Assembly: GCA_947491945.1 (NCBI GenBank)
Contig: CANLLN010000022.1
Location: 16,856 to 80,855 of the forward strand
DNA from: an uncultured Carboxylicivirga sp.
Lineage (GTDB): Bacteria > Bacteroidota > Bacteroidia > Bacteroidales > Marinilabiliaceae
Length of the DNA stretch: 64,000 nt
Direction: 5' to 3'
Positions 53,931-62,759 of this stretch are shown here, piece by piece. The translations under genes were made by a program, and so were the position numbers. The first letter of the stretch is position 1, and every line of letters starts with the position of its first letter. Below the pieces are notes generated by a model. That model was not told the DNA's origin. It saw nothing but the letters and a program-made list of their open reading frames with translations, and ran no database searches.

Positions 53931-54980
53931 ATGAGATTAATAACACTAATCGGCTGCATTGGGTTTGCCATTTCTGCAGTGGCCAGTAGTAATAACCTGG
54001 ACGCAGCGTTACGGGCGCGGGTGAAAGAAAGTGCTAAGCGTTTTTTTGAAGAAGAGAAGGTGTTGGCCCTAACGGTGAAAACCGATTTCACTGCTTTGCG
54101 CCACGAGCGCGACCGGGTTAGCAACGATTATCATCCGGCCACCGTTATTGTGAAGGAGGGTAATGATAGCATTGTACTTCCTGTGAAGATTAAAACACGT
54201 GGTAATTTCAGACTGAAAGCCGAGCATTGTGATTTTCCGCCTTTGCGTTTTAATTTTAAGAAGCGCGATGTGCTGAATACAGTATTTGAAGGTCAGGATA
54301 AATTAAAGCTGGTAACCCACTGTCGGGATACGAGTGCTGCCATGCAGCAGACGATGTTGCGAGAATATCTGGTGTATAAACTGTACAACCAGATCAGTGA
54401 TTATAGTTTGCGCGTGCGTTTGGTAAAGGTACGCTATGTGGATATTAACTATGGCTGGGAGCTGGAGAAATATGCCTTTTTTATTGAATCGGTTGATCAA
54501 ATGGCACAGCGTATGGGTGTTGAGGAGGTTGAGATGGCTAACTTAACTCAGCAACAACTTCTGCAAAATAATGCGGTGTCGCTGGCATTGTTTAATTATA
54601 TGATTGGCAATACCGATTGGTCCATACCCAAGCTGCACAATGTAAAGTTATTTCGTTCCAACCGTCACAATCCTCCCATTGCAGTGCCTTATGATTTTGA
54701 TATGTCGGAGTTCGTGGGTGCCTGTTATATGCAGTTTTATATGGGGCGCGAATTGCATGAATGTCGTTACAAAGGTAAGCGTGTGACCAAAGATGCCCTT
54801 GAGCAGGCCATTGCACATTATGAGTCTGTAAAAAAAGATTTGCAGAATGTTATTCTGAACTTTCCGTATCTCGATCTTCAACATAAGCAGGAGTGTCTTA
54901 CCATTATCGATACCTTTTACGATGTTTTGGCCAATAAGCAGGTATGGAGACGTGTCTTTATTGCTGAAGCGCTGAAGTGA
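53931..54980 (+). CDS. CotH-like protein kinase family protein, exported
   Basis: Protein of 349 residues with a signal peptide (IGCIGFAISAVASS, about 19). The CotH-type kinase fold is recognisable from KIKTRGNFRLKAEHCDFPPL with the substrate Lys region, the catalytic loop GNTDWSIPKLHNVKLF (Asp229, Asn237) and a DFD metal motif in VPYDFDMSEFVG (Asp255). The short polar C-terminus is not typical of spore-coat CotH. Adjacent to the VTC gene and probably coexpressed (11-base gap). VTC and CotH genes are known neighbours in several bacteria. Substrate unknown; a terminator follows. Confidence 0.8.
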   Translation: MRLITLIGCIGFAISAVASSNNLDAALRARVKESAKRFFEEEKVLALTVKTDFTALRHERDRVSNDYHPATVIVKEGNDSIVLPVKIKTRGNFRLKAEHCDFPPLRFNFKKRDVLNTVFEGQDKLKLVTHCRDTSAAMQQTMLREYLVYKLYNQISDYSLRVRLVKVRYVDINYGWELEKYAFFIESVDQMAQRMGVEEVEMANLTQQQLLQNNAVSLALFNYMIGNTDWSIPKLHNVKLFRSNRHNPPIAVPYDFDMSEFVGACYMQFYMGRELHECRYKGKRVTKDALEQAIAHYESVKKDLQNVILNFPYLDLQHKQECLTIIDTFYDVLANKQVWRRVFIAEALK

Positions 54981-55027
54981 AGGAATGAGGGAAATCTTTG
55001 CTTACATCCATAATCAGGGGACAGACC

Positions 55028-55054
55028 GTAGCTTGTTTTCTAAGCTACTTTTTT
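55028..55054 (+). terminator. Terminator after the CotH-like gene
   Basis: GTAGCTT (55028-55034) and AAGCTAC (55042-55048) pair and are followed by TTTTTT. Confidence 0.75.
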
Positions 55055-55199
55055 AAAAATATACATTATTGACAGACTATTTCCCTGCAATGATAAAAAG
55101 GTGGGAAAATAGTGAAAAAAAACATTTCCCCGAACTTATTGATGACAAGGAAAATATAACGAGCAGGGCGTTTTCCCTCAAAAAACGACAAATATTTTA

Positions 55200-55230
55200 T
55201 TTGTAATTATTGAAAAAGCCTCTATATTTG
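55200..55230 (+). promoter_or_regulatory. Promoter of the tRNA cluster
   Basis: TTTG at 55200-55203, exactly 19 bp, then TATATTTG at 55223-55230. This is a textbook Bacteroidota housekeeping promoter (TTTG-N19-TAnnTTTG), 84 bp upstream of the first tRNA. Confidence 0.85.
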
Positions 55231-55314
55231 CATCCGCATTTGAGAAACAAACGCTGATACGCAGCGAGGGCAAGTGACACTGAAAGTAGGATACCATGTG
55301 GTAAAATACGAATT

Positions 55315-55387
<73 letters not shown>

Positions 55388-55422
55388 CAGATGAGAAAGA
55401 AACGCTTTTCTCTGGCTATAAA

Positions 55423-55508
55423 GCCCAAGTGGTGAAATTGGTAGACACGCAAGGTTGAGGGCCTTGTGGACGATTTAGTCCGTGCTGGTTCGAGTCCAGT
55501 CTTGGGCA
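55423..55508 (+). tRNA. tRNA-Leu (GAG)
   Basis: 86 nt class II tRNA. Acceptor GCCCAAG pairs with CTTGGGC, anticodon stem CAAGG/CCTTG with loop TTGAGGG (anticodon GAG), a long variable arm (TGGACGATTTAGTCC), and T-arm GCTGGTTCGAGTCCAGT. Confidence 0.96.
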
Positions 55509-55552
55509 CCCAAGCGAAGCAACGGACGTTTCGGGTGTATTATACCACAACT

Positions 55553-55636
55553 GCCCAGATGGCGAAATTGGTAGACGCGCTGGTTTCAGGGACCAGTGTC
55601 AGCAATGACGTGCAGGTTCGAGTCCTGTTCTGGGCA
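55553..55636 (+). tRNA. tRNA-Leu (CAG)
   Basis: 84 nt class II tRNA. Acceptor GCCCAGA pairs with TCTGGGC, anticodon stem CTGGT/ACCAG with loop TTCAGGG (anticodon CAG), long variable arm (TGTCAGCAATGACG), T-arm GCAGGTTCGAGTCCTGT. Last gene of the cluster; terminator follows directly. Confidence 0.96.
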
Positions 55637-55638
55637 CA

Positions 55639-55672
55639 AAGCCTCCTAAGCATTAATGTTTAGGAGGCTTTT
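55639..55672 (+). terminator. Terminator of the tRNA cluster
   Basis: AAGCCTCCTAA (55639-55649) is the perfect complement of TTAGGAGGCTT (55660-55670), followed by TTGCTTTT. Confidence 0.9.
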
Positions 55673-55779
55673 GCTTTTAAATGATTTGATAAGCTGGACT
55701 TAATAGTTTTGCAGAAGCAGTTTGATGTTAACCTTCGCTTCTCTGGCAAGCTGTTATGGATCAGGAGCAAACTCTGGGT

Positions 55780-56040
55780 CTAAGCATAAATTTTACAGAG
55801 ACGGTAGAGGAAAAAGTTGACATCCTTAACACCTCTGAATTGTCTTCTGAAGACTTTGATTTTAGCATTAAATGATTCGGCCGCCGCATTGGTGCTTCTT
55901 CCATTGAAGTAGTTGATGATTGTTTCATGATGCGTTTCAAAGGTGCGGCGTATGATAGCAAAGGCGTCAAATCCTGATTTTTCAATCTCATTAAACCATT
56001 GCGCTAGCTTTGTTCGTAAGGTGTCGTAGTGCTTTCTAAT
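55780..56040 (-). pseudogene. ISAon1-family (ISL3 group) transposase, C-terminal remnant
   Basis: 87 codons, ending at TAG 55780-55782. It has the family C-terminus: HHETIINYFNGRSTNAAAES, followed by FNAKIKVFRRQFRGVKDVNF and a FLYRLCKIYA end. A stop precedes it at 56041-56043, so the catalytic front half has been lost. Left of the stop, 55673-55779 holds only unrecognised sequence. Confidence 0.85.
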
Positions 56041-56193
56041 TTATTTTTTATTATTGTACAAAAGGGGTTTTGTGCGTGTATTCAAGAATCATTTACCCCT
56101 TTTTAAAGAATTATTCAGAAAAAAAACGGGCGATTATAAAGCTTATAATTATTAATTAATAAGGAAGAAAAATAATTAAATCAGATATTTATC

Positions 56194-57114
56194 ATGTTTA
56201 AAAAACTTGTGGCAATAGAGCCAGTGAGCTTAATTCCATCTGCTGAGAAAGAATTATTCCGTTTTGCAAAAGAGGTGATATTTTATCAAGACATCCCCAA
56301 AAGTGAGAATGAAATTAGGTTACGTATTGCAGATGCAGATGCTGTATTATTAAGTTATACATCAACAATTAGTCGTGATGTAATTAAGCAATGCCATAAT
56401 TTAAAGTATATTGGAATGTGTTGCTCATTATATTCTCCTGAAAGTGCCAATGTTGATATTGAATATGCTAATCAGAAAGGAATAACGGTAACAGGAATTC
56501 GTGATTATGGAGATGAGGGTGTAGTGGAATATGTTTTAAGCGAACTTATTCGATGTTTACATGGTTTTGGTACTAACCCGGATGGAAGTGAAGCTTTGCC
56601 TTGGGATGGCGTACCACGTGAAATTACCGGGCTTAAGGTTGGTATTGTGGGTTTGGGAAAATCGGGGGGGATGATTGCTGATGCCCTGAACTATTTGGGA
56701 GCTGAGGTTTCATATTTCGCTCGCTGCGAAAAAGAAGAAGCTAAAATGAAAGGCTATCAGTTTTTGCCATTAAGCGATTTGCTCTCACAAAGCGAAGCGG
56801 TGTTTTGTTGTTTAAATAAAAACACCATTTTGCTTCATGAAGAGGAATTTATGAAACTAGGTAATCATAAAATTTTATTTAACACAGGTCTTTCACCGGC
56901 GTGGGATGAATCTGCCTTTTCGCAATGGCTCGACGAAGATAATCGTTGTTTTTGTGACACACTCGGAGCTTTGGGAAATGAATTTTTTTTGCATCACCCT
57001 AACGTGAGATGTGTGCAGGCATCCGCAGGTCGTACCCGCCAAGCCTTCGAGCGTTTAAGCAAAAAGGTTCTGGATAATTTATCAAAATACAATGGGAGAT
57101 GTGATGTTACGTAA
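56194..57114 (+). CDS. D-isomer-specific 2-hydroxyacid dehydrogenase family protein, divergent active site
   Basis: Protein of 306 residues with the two-Rossmann-domain layout. The nucleotide-binding segment is VGIVGLGKSGGMIADAL with the Gly motif at 153-158. The usual catalytic Arg, Glu and His positions are not evident: the NT(x)RG-type strand reads LFNTGLSPAWDE, the acidic site reads DTLGALGNEFF, and the HxxG-type His region reads QASAGRTRQA. The lysine/arginine-poor substrate loop is also unusual. Base composition is more AT-rich than most of the window, which suggests transfer. Its end overlaps the convergent aspartate dehydrogenase-like gene by 33 bp. Confidence 0.75.
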   Translation: MFKKLVAIEPVSLIPSAEKELFRFAKEVIFYQDIPKSENEIRLRIADADAVLLSYTSTISRDVIKQCHNLKYIGMCCSLYSPESANVDIEYANQKGITVTGIRDYGDEGVVEYVLSELIRCLHGFGTNPDGSEALPWDGVPREITGLKVGIVGLGKSGGMIADALNYLGAEVSYFARCEKEEAKMKGYQFLPLSDLLSQSEAVFCCLNKNTILLHEEEFMKLGNHKILFNTGLSPAWDESAFSQWLDEDNRCFCDTLGALGNEFFLHHPNVRCVQASAGRTRQAFERLSKKVLDNLSKYNGRCDVT

Positions 57115-57882
57115 AGTATTCACAACCGACCAAGCAGCTATTTCTGCCGTTTTGCTATGAACACTGATCACCGCATGAACTTGATCATTATTGATTTCAA
57201 TGCGGTGATTATCTCCAATGAATTCAGGTATCGAGGTGACCGATACCTTTATATTTTCCGGTCCGACTGATGCTAGTGAGGCGGCAACAGATACATTGAC
57301 TTTTGTGGGGAACAGTGCAATGGCCTCCTGAGCATTTCCTTCAAATACTTTGCTCTTTTCAAGCTTTAAGCTATCGTTGTATTTAGGAGTATTTTTTAAT
57401 GAATTTGGTCCTTTTTCTGTATCAAAAGATACGTTGGTGTTACCCATTAGCGAGACAGTTCGTAACACATCAAATCCCCCGGTTGCTCCGGATACGATAT
57501 GTACTCGTTGGTTGTGTTGACGTGCCACGTCTTCCACTTTTTTATAAAATTCAGTATCGGCAAATGCACCAATCGATAAAACAACGAGCGATGTACCATT
57601 TTTCAGAACAGGTATTGCTAGCATTTTTAAAGCTGATGGTGATGCAGATTCAATCAAATAGTTTGGCTTAAGTGCTAATAGTTCGTCCAGCGAAGAGCAA
57701 ACTTTACAGGTGTAATGGCATTCTGAATTTTCAATGCTCTTCGCTATGGCGTTGGCCTTTTCTTGAGAACGTGACATAACGCCGACAAGCTTGTAATCTG
57801 GTAAATATCCATCTGTTAGTGCATTGACCACAATTTTGGTCAACTTACCACAACCGACAATAGCAAGTCTTTTTGTTTTCAT
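57082..57882 (-). CDS. L-aspartate dehydrogenase-like protein
   Basis: Protein of 266 residues, started at ATG 57880-57882; a TTG four codons upstream is less likely. NAD-binding begins RLAIVGCGKLTKIVVNAL. Features of the NadX/AspDH family are the GATGGFDVLRTVSL block near 130, FPTKVNVSVAASLAS near 185, and GDNHRIEI with the conserved His near 222. It could supply iminoaspartate for NAD synthesis or act on another amino acid. It converges with the preceding dehydrogenase gene, overlapping its 3' end. The two genes are surrounded by IS remnants and may be a cargo unit. Confidence 0.75.
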   Translation of the reverse strand: MKTKRLAIVGCGKLTKIVVNALTDGYLPDYKLVGVMSRSQEKANAIAKSIENSECHYTCKVCSSLDELLALKPNYLIESASPSALKMLAIPVLKNGTSLVVLSIGAFADTEFYKKVEDVARQHNQRVHIVSGATGGFDVLRTVSLMGNTNVSFDTEKGPNSLKNTPKYNDSLKLEKSKVFEGNAQEAIALFPTKVNVSVAASLASVGPENIKVSVTSIPEFIGDNHRIEINNDQVHAVISVHSKTAEIAAWSVVNTLRNITSPIVF

Positions 57883-58049
57883 AGTAATTTGCAATTTTGC
57901 TATATGAATTTCATCAAATAAATTATACGGCTAAATGCAACAAATATATTAAAAGTTTTAATCCTTTGGTTAAGGAAGTACTTTTTGGCAGGGAATACGC
58001 GTTTAAAGATTAAGAATCTTCGCTCTATATTTGTCATCGAGCGCAGCTT

Positions 58050-58852
58050 TTAAACGCTTGACGTTCTTTGACTTTTTAATAGATTTTCTTTTTCAATCAT
58101 AGCAAGAGCAATCTTCCGTACTATGTCGAAATTTACAGGCGAAGCATCCTTCTTTTTAACGATTCATCTTCTTTAAAGAGAACATCTAATGTCCAATGTA
58201 AGTTATTCTCAACGGTTAAGTGTTTGCGAACAGCATTATTTATCTTTTGAGCATCAGCTGCTAATGAAGTGATGTAATACCTTGTCCCTGTGTTAGTTTT
58301 TTTCGTTGATTTATTGAATCTCTCGGATGCAATTTTAACTATACTCTTTAATTTTGTCCACTTCTCATTTTCATCGAGAAATGTCAGGTTATCAATTACT
58401 TCACAAGTTCTTGTTTCGACACGCCTATGTCCTGCATCTACCGTAGTATCAGTTGATGTGGGTGTATTTTGGTCAAATATTTTGAGAGTTTGTGCCTTTA
58501 ACTCTTTTTGATTTCCCTTAACTGCCAGTAGATAATCTGTTTTTTTCTTAATTATTTTCTCACCTATTTTGGATTGATAGCCCATTGCATCACATGTGAC
58601 CAAACATCCCTTAATAGCTAACATATCAAGTAGTTTAGGAATCGCTGTTATTTCATTGTGTTTGTCATCAACAACTTCTTGTCCTAGGCAAACTTTATTT
58701 TGCGATGCATATGCTGAAACCATATGAATGGCGGGCTTTGCTGTATTCTTGTTATTTGATTTACATATCGTCTTTCCATCAATTGCAACCACCTCTCCAT
58801 CTGTGAGTTTAGATAATGAATTGATCCAATCTGTCAATAGTTCGATAAAGTA
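58050..58852 (-). pseudogene. ISAs1-family transposase remnant
   Basis: The longest piece (to TTG 58835-58837) contains EVVAIDGKTICKS with the first catalytic Asp, KGNQKELK and NLHWTLDVLFKED, all typical of ISAs1. The N-terminal DUF4372-type front of about 100 residues is missing. After LKRR a one-base frameshift separates the tail, which resumes as DASPVNFDIVRKIALAMIEK to a TAA at 58050-58052. Truncated at 58852 by a stop. Confidence 0.9.
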
Positions 58853-58942
58853 TCACATAATCAATAAAATAAGCAGGATGATTTTTGTTTAAAACCATAA
58901 TAATCAATATTTTAATGGAGAATATCGACAACGTCAGAAAGA

Positions 58943-59728
58943 GTGATTATCAAGGGAAGTAATATTTATAAAACACACATAGATAGCGTGTTATCAAAAA
59001 TATCAAATATCAACAGTTGGAGAAAAGAGTTTGTAACAGAGACTCTTATCCTGTTCTTGTGCATAAAAGGGCGCATTAACTTTTTGCAGTTGGGCCGCTT
59101 TGGTAAGCACAAGGAACAAAGATACCGACAACAATTTGAAAAACCATTTGACTTTCTAACTTTCAATAAAGAATTGATACTTGATCAAGGAAGCGGTCGG
59201 TATGTCATTGCATTTGATCCTTCCTATATTTGCAAGTCAGGTAAACATACACCAGGTGCCAGTTATTTTTGGTCTTGATGTGCCAGCCGTGCCAAATGGG
59301 GGCTAGAAATTAGAGGTTTGACCTCCATTGACAACCATACGGCTTTTCATTTAGAAGCTGGCCAACCGATGACTGGCAAAGATCAGTCACCTTCAGACTG
59401 GTATGCAGATATAATTACCGAGCGTAAAACACAGTTGCTAGGGCTGTCTTCGTATTTGGTGGCTGATGCATGGTTTGCAAAATGCATGTTTGTTGATCAG
59501 GTAATGGATACCGATATGCATTTAATTAGCAGGTTAAGAGATGATGCCAATTTGCGGTACTGTATCAAGGCGAGCCAACAGGCAAACCAGGAAGACCAAA
59601 AAAAATACGATGGCAAAGTTGATAACAACAATATAGACTTAAAGCACTTTGAGCCTGTGTCAGAAGATAAGCAGGCTGTAATACATAGTGCCATTATATT
59701 ATGGCACTATTGCCGCTTAAAAGTTTAA
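58943..59728 (+). pseudogene. IS4-like DDE transposase, nonsense mutated and truncated
   Basis: The two open pieces (58943-59278 and 59318-59728) are in one frame, separated by the TGA at 59276-59278. Just before it the sequence reads FDPSYICKSGKHTPGASYFW (first Asp), then resumes RAKWGLEIRGL, and later YLVADAWFAKCMFVDQVMD with the second Asp. The upstream start is GTG 58943. The C-terminal third, with the catalytic Glu, is missing: the frame ends at 59728 after a perfect palindrome at 59685-59710. Confidence 0.85.
59685..59710. repeat. Palindrome at the truncation point of the IS4-like remnant
   Basis: ATAGTGCCAT (59685-59694) and ATGGCACTAT (59701-59710) are perfect complements around TATATT. 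The homology to the transposase ends here, so it marks a breakpoint or the end of another insertion. Confidence 0.65.
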
Positions 59729-59974
59729 CGAAGTATTGAATAACGGATATTAGAAGTAACAAGCATTCGATAGATAAGTGACTAGATATTAAGTTCTTTT
59801 TTAGTATTTCAGCTGCATCCTCTATCTCTCCACCGGAACACCGGAAAGTAAAGATTGCTCGTTTGCTCAGTGCAAGGGCGCCATGTTGCAATAGTCTCCA
59901 CAATAACGTATAGTTTATTGAGATAAAACTTTGAAGTTTTGTATCCACTATGATTTCACAACAAAGGATACATT

Positions 59975-60337
59975 ATGATTTTTAATTTTACTGACCATAC
60001 CTGTCTCTACTTTTTCAGGGAACCTGTTGACATTCGTAAAGGAATTCATTCGCTCTATCACCTGGTGCAAACTTCAGGGAATATGGATGCACTTAACGGT
60101 GATGGTTATGTATTCATCGGCAGGACACGTAAATCGATCAAGGTATTACGATGGCAAAAGGAGGGATTTGTTCTTTATAACAAGAAGCTTGAACTGGGTT
60201 GTTATACCCTGCCACAACAGTTAAGTGAAGGGGCTTTTTTTGAGCTTGAGCGGGATATTCTTGATCAGATGGTTAATGCCATAAAGCATAAAAGTAGTTC
60301 CAATGAACTGCGGCTAAAAGCTCAGTTAACGCTCTGA
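59975..60337 (+). CDS. tnpB: IS66 accessory protein TnpB
   Basis: IS66 Orf2 protein of 120 residues, intact: FREPVDIRKGIHSLYHLVQ, then NGDGYVFIGRTRKSIKVLRW and YTLPQQLSEGAF, the diagnostic order of the family. The usual upstream tnpA is not found in 59729-59974. It is followed by the broken tnpC frame. Confidence 0.92.
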   Translation: MIFNFTDHTCLYFFREPVDIRKGIHSLYHLVQTSGNMDALNGDGYVFIGRTRKSIKVLRWQKEGFVLYNKKLELGCYTLPQQLSEGAFFELERDILDQMVNAIKHKSSSNELRLKAQLTL

Positions 60338-60411
60338 TAAAGAGTAATAAAAGAGGAAGAATAGTGTGATTTTATCATGGTGGAATCTTACTATTTTTGC
60401 ATCTTTAAGCC

Positions 60412-61188
60412 ATGACGGACAGGGAGTTATTAGTCTTTTTACGAGAGCAAAATACTAAATTAATTGGCACGATAGAATCTTTATCTCAAATCGTGGAGGA
60501 GCTAACAGAAGAGTTGGCTGCATTGAAAGCAGCAATTCTAGAAAAGGATAAAGATGCTGAAAAGCTGAAGTGTTTTATGAATGTCAATCTCCCCAAAAAG
60601 ACCGAGAAATGTACGAATACCGCCTCTGTTTCAGAAAACAAACCGCAGGCTCCCACACCCAAGCAAAGAGGTAATAATGGTGCCAAAAGAAAAGTCTGCG
60701 ATAATATTGAAGAGTGTATAGAAGATACTTTGCCTTCCGATGCCAGTTTTGACGAAAAGAATGCCGTTTATCTTTTTCACCGCGATGTGATAAGGTACGA
60801 GTATATTCCACCACGTCTGATCAAACATATCTAACGATGTAAAAAATACAGAATGGGCGATGACTTTTTTGAAGGCAAAGCCCCTATAGCACCTTTCCTG
60901 AACTCTAATTTTGACAGCTCATTGCTAGTACACCTGATCCAGCAAAGATATGTGTACGGCTTGCCTGTTGAACGCATCATGAAATACCTAAATGAGATGG
61001 GAATTGAAATTCCCAAGGCAACTAATCACGGGCTAATTGAAAAATCAGCAGAGTTACTTGACAGGTTAATGCCAGTGCTCAAGAATACTATTTTAGAGGA
61101 TTCCTAAATTCATTTTGATGAAACCTATCACACGATATTAGGTGGCGATAAAGGAAGCCGGAAGGGCTATTTCTTGCAGATTGAATAA
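60412..61188 (+). pseudogene. tnpC: IS66 transposase (TnpC), broken
   Basis: The N-terminal coiled coil is in 60412-60834 (LIGTIESLSQIVEELTEELA). The frame then stops; a second piece from 60853 (MGDDFFEGKAPIAPFLNSNF, then VERIMKYLNEMGIEIPKAT) corresponds to the leucine zipper/zinc-finger-to-catalytic transition, and ends at TAA 61105-61107. Read through, IHFDETYHTILGGDKGSRKG continues with the first catalytic Asp until TAA 61186-61188. The remaining half is gone. Confidence 0.9.
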
Positions 61189-61310
61189 TGTGAATACATT
61201 TTCCTATTTCAAGGATGTAATACAGCGCCTGACTGAATGCCCAAGAATGACCAACGAACAAATGCGTAACTTGCTACCCGATAGGTGGGCGAAATAAAAA
61301 AGATAAAAAT

Positions 61311-61352
61311 ACCCCATCAAGTTGATCACTCAATTTGATGGGGTGTTTTTTT
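61311..61352 (+). terminator. Rho-independent terminator
   Basis: ACCCCATCAA (61311-61320) pairs with TTGATGGGGT (61335-61344), followed by GTTTTTTT. Orientation fits + strand transcripts from the IS66 remnant. It also lies near the 3' end of the minus-strand PHP gene. Confidence 0.85.
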
Positions 61353-61423
61353 GTTATGGCAACCCGGAGACCTTTACGTTTCAGGTATAAAAAACGGAAA
61401 TGATCATTATTAAAATCCGCTTC

Positions 61424-62554
61424 TCAATCGATATTATTTAAAACTTCAATTTGAACCTCTAAATTTTGCTGCATACCAATATGCCAATTACTAACCTCAT
61501 AAGGCAATTCAATCACACCCTTTTTATCATCACATGAAACAATCACGGTATTTCCCGGCATAAGATCGATAACATCAGGTGCATTCAGACCTGCTACCTT
61601 ATTTTCCAGGCGAATCATCAAATCTGTTGGATTACTAATTTCAAAATAGATTTTTCCTTTATGAACCCGAAAAGGTGCTTTTACTACTACTGAGGCTTCA
61701 AACAAATGACGTAACAATGCCTCAGGTCCGGCCAGTTCATCCCCAAAAAAAGCCACCGAGCGACGGTCGAACATAGCCTGCCGGAGTCCTTCCATACTGC
61801 GCTCCTTAGCAAACACCAAAGTCATTGGTCGGTAATACCTCGATAAATCAAACGCATAGCCAGTCGAATTATGTACATCCGTGCAACCAATATAAGATAA
61901 TTGCTTTTGCATACACCATTCGGAGGCGATGGGGCAATAATCATCATAACCAAACACTTCAATACCATGTAACCAGTCTTTTTCATACAGCTCATCATGC
62001 ACTGGCCACCATTTAGTTGTATCAGGTTGTTGAGCCTTCCATCCGGGATGATTCCATATAACGAAAGCCCCTTGCTTGTTGGCTTCTTCCATGGCCTTCA
62101 TAAAATTAGACTGATCAATCTTATTTACATCACTCAAAAACAAAGCATTCATATGCCCAGGAGGCATCTTACGGGTTATTTCGCCGCCACGCACCAACAG
62201 TATATTTAATCGCTCCGCTTCCGGCTTTGCGATTTCATACGAACTGTTGAAATCTTTCGTTAAGTATTTTTTGTGCGGACGATATTCAATATGGTCTGTT
62301 ATGGCGATGGCATCCAGCCCTTCGTGCCAGGCCTCTTTTACCCTTACTGTAGGCCAAACATTTCCATCGGAGAATACCGTATGAATATGAAAATCACACT
62401 TTAATATTTCGTATCCCTCTACCTGTGGCAAACGTATTTCTTTTCTACCCTGGTTTCTCAGCATCTCTGGTTTCTTAACCCGGTTAACATTTTGCGAAAC
62501 CAAGGATGATCCGACACCTAGTAAAACAGACATTAACAACACCAACTTTTTCAT
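61424..62554 (-). CDS. PHP domain phosphoesterase (Sb-PDE family)
   Basis: Exported protein of 376 residues with a signal peptide (KLVLLMSVLLGVGSSLVSQ). The PHP domain begins KCDFHIHTVFSDGNVWP (His-x-His metal site), continues with AIAITDHIEYRPHK (TDH) and the VRGGEITRK Glu, then WNHPGWKAQQP, GIEVFGYDD and GCTDVHNSTGYAF. These match Sb-PDE-like phosphodiesterases seen near polysaccharide loci. The last 110 residues are a beta domain. Substrate unknown. The gene lies downstream of a susD-like gene but behind a strong terminator, so it is probably transcribed separately. Confidence 0.85.
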   Translation of the reverse strand: MKKLVLLMSVLLGVGSSLVSQNVNRVKKPEMLRNQGRKEIRLPQVEGYEILKCDFHIHTVFSDGNVWPTVRVKEAWHEGLDAIAITDHIEYRPHKKYLTKDFNSSYEIAKPEAERLNILLVRGGEITRKMPPGHMNALFLSDVNKIDQSNFMKAMEEANKQGAFVIWNHPGWKAQQPDTTKWWPVHDELYEKDWLHGIEVFGYDDYCPIASEWCMQKQLSYIGCTDVHNSTGYAFDLSRYYRPMTLVFAKERSMEGLRQAMFDRRSVAFFGDELAGPEALLRHLFEASVVVKAPFRVHKGKIYFEISNPTDLMIRLENKVAGLNAPDVIDLMPGNTVIVSCDDKKGVIELPYEVSNWHIGMQQNLEVQIEVLNNID

Positions 62555-62675
62555 AACTTATAGCTTATATTTTTTTAACATCAAGCAAAATTCACTTTTT
62601 GCTTAAACAACGTGTAATTATAGTAAACTAAGATCCATTTTTCAAAAATCATCATCCTTATTCTTTAGCCTACTA

Positions 62676-62717
62676 GCAAAATTAAAATCCCGGGGTTCCC
62701 CGGGATTTTAATTTTGC
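62676..62717 (-). terminator. 20-bp perfect hairpin after the SusD gene
   Basis: GCAAAATTAAAATCCCGGGG (62676-62695) is the perfect complement of 62698-62717, with a two-base loop TT. The T-rich stem ends serve as tracts on both sides. It ends the susD transcript (minus strand). Confidence 0.85.
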
Positions 62718-62759
62718 TCTATAAAACCTTATTGCCTTTACGACAAATAAAGATTTGAA

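Larger units (their letters stand above)
55780..61188. mobile_element. Insertion-sequence graveyard behind the tRNA genes
   Basis: Remnants of at least four unrelated IS families follow in 5.4 kb: ISAon1/ISL3-type (55780-56040), ISAs1-type (58050-58852), an IS4-like DDE type (58943-59728) and IS66 (59975-61188). Every transposase is truncated, frameshifted or carries a stop. Between the first two remnants lie two intact dehydrogenase genes. The proximity to tRNA genes and the pile-up of ISs mark a hotspot for insertion, though no integrase or att repeat is seen. Confidence 0.75.

Noticed and set aside
55001..55030. CAGGGGACAGACC sequence reminiscent of ends of REP-associated or IS elements
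   Set aside because: No transposase or partner repeat found nearby, so a chance or unknown match.
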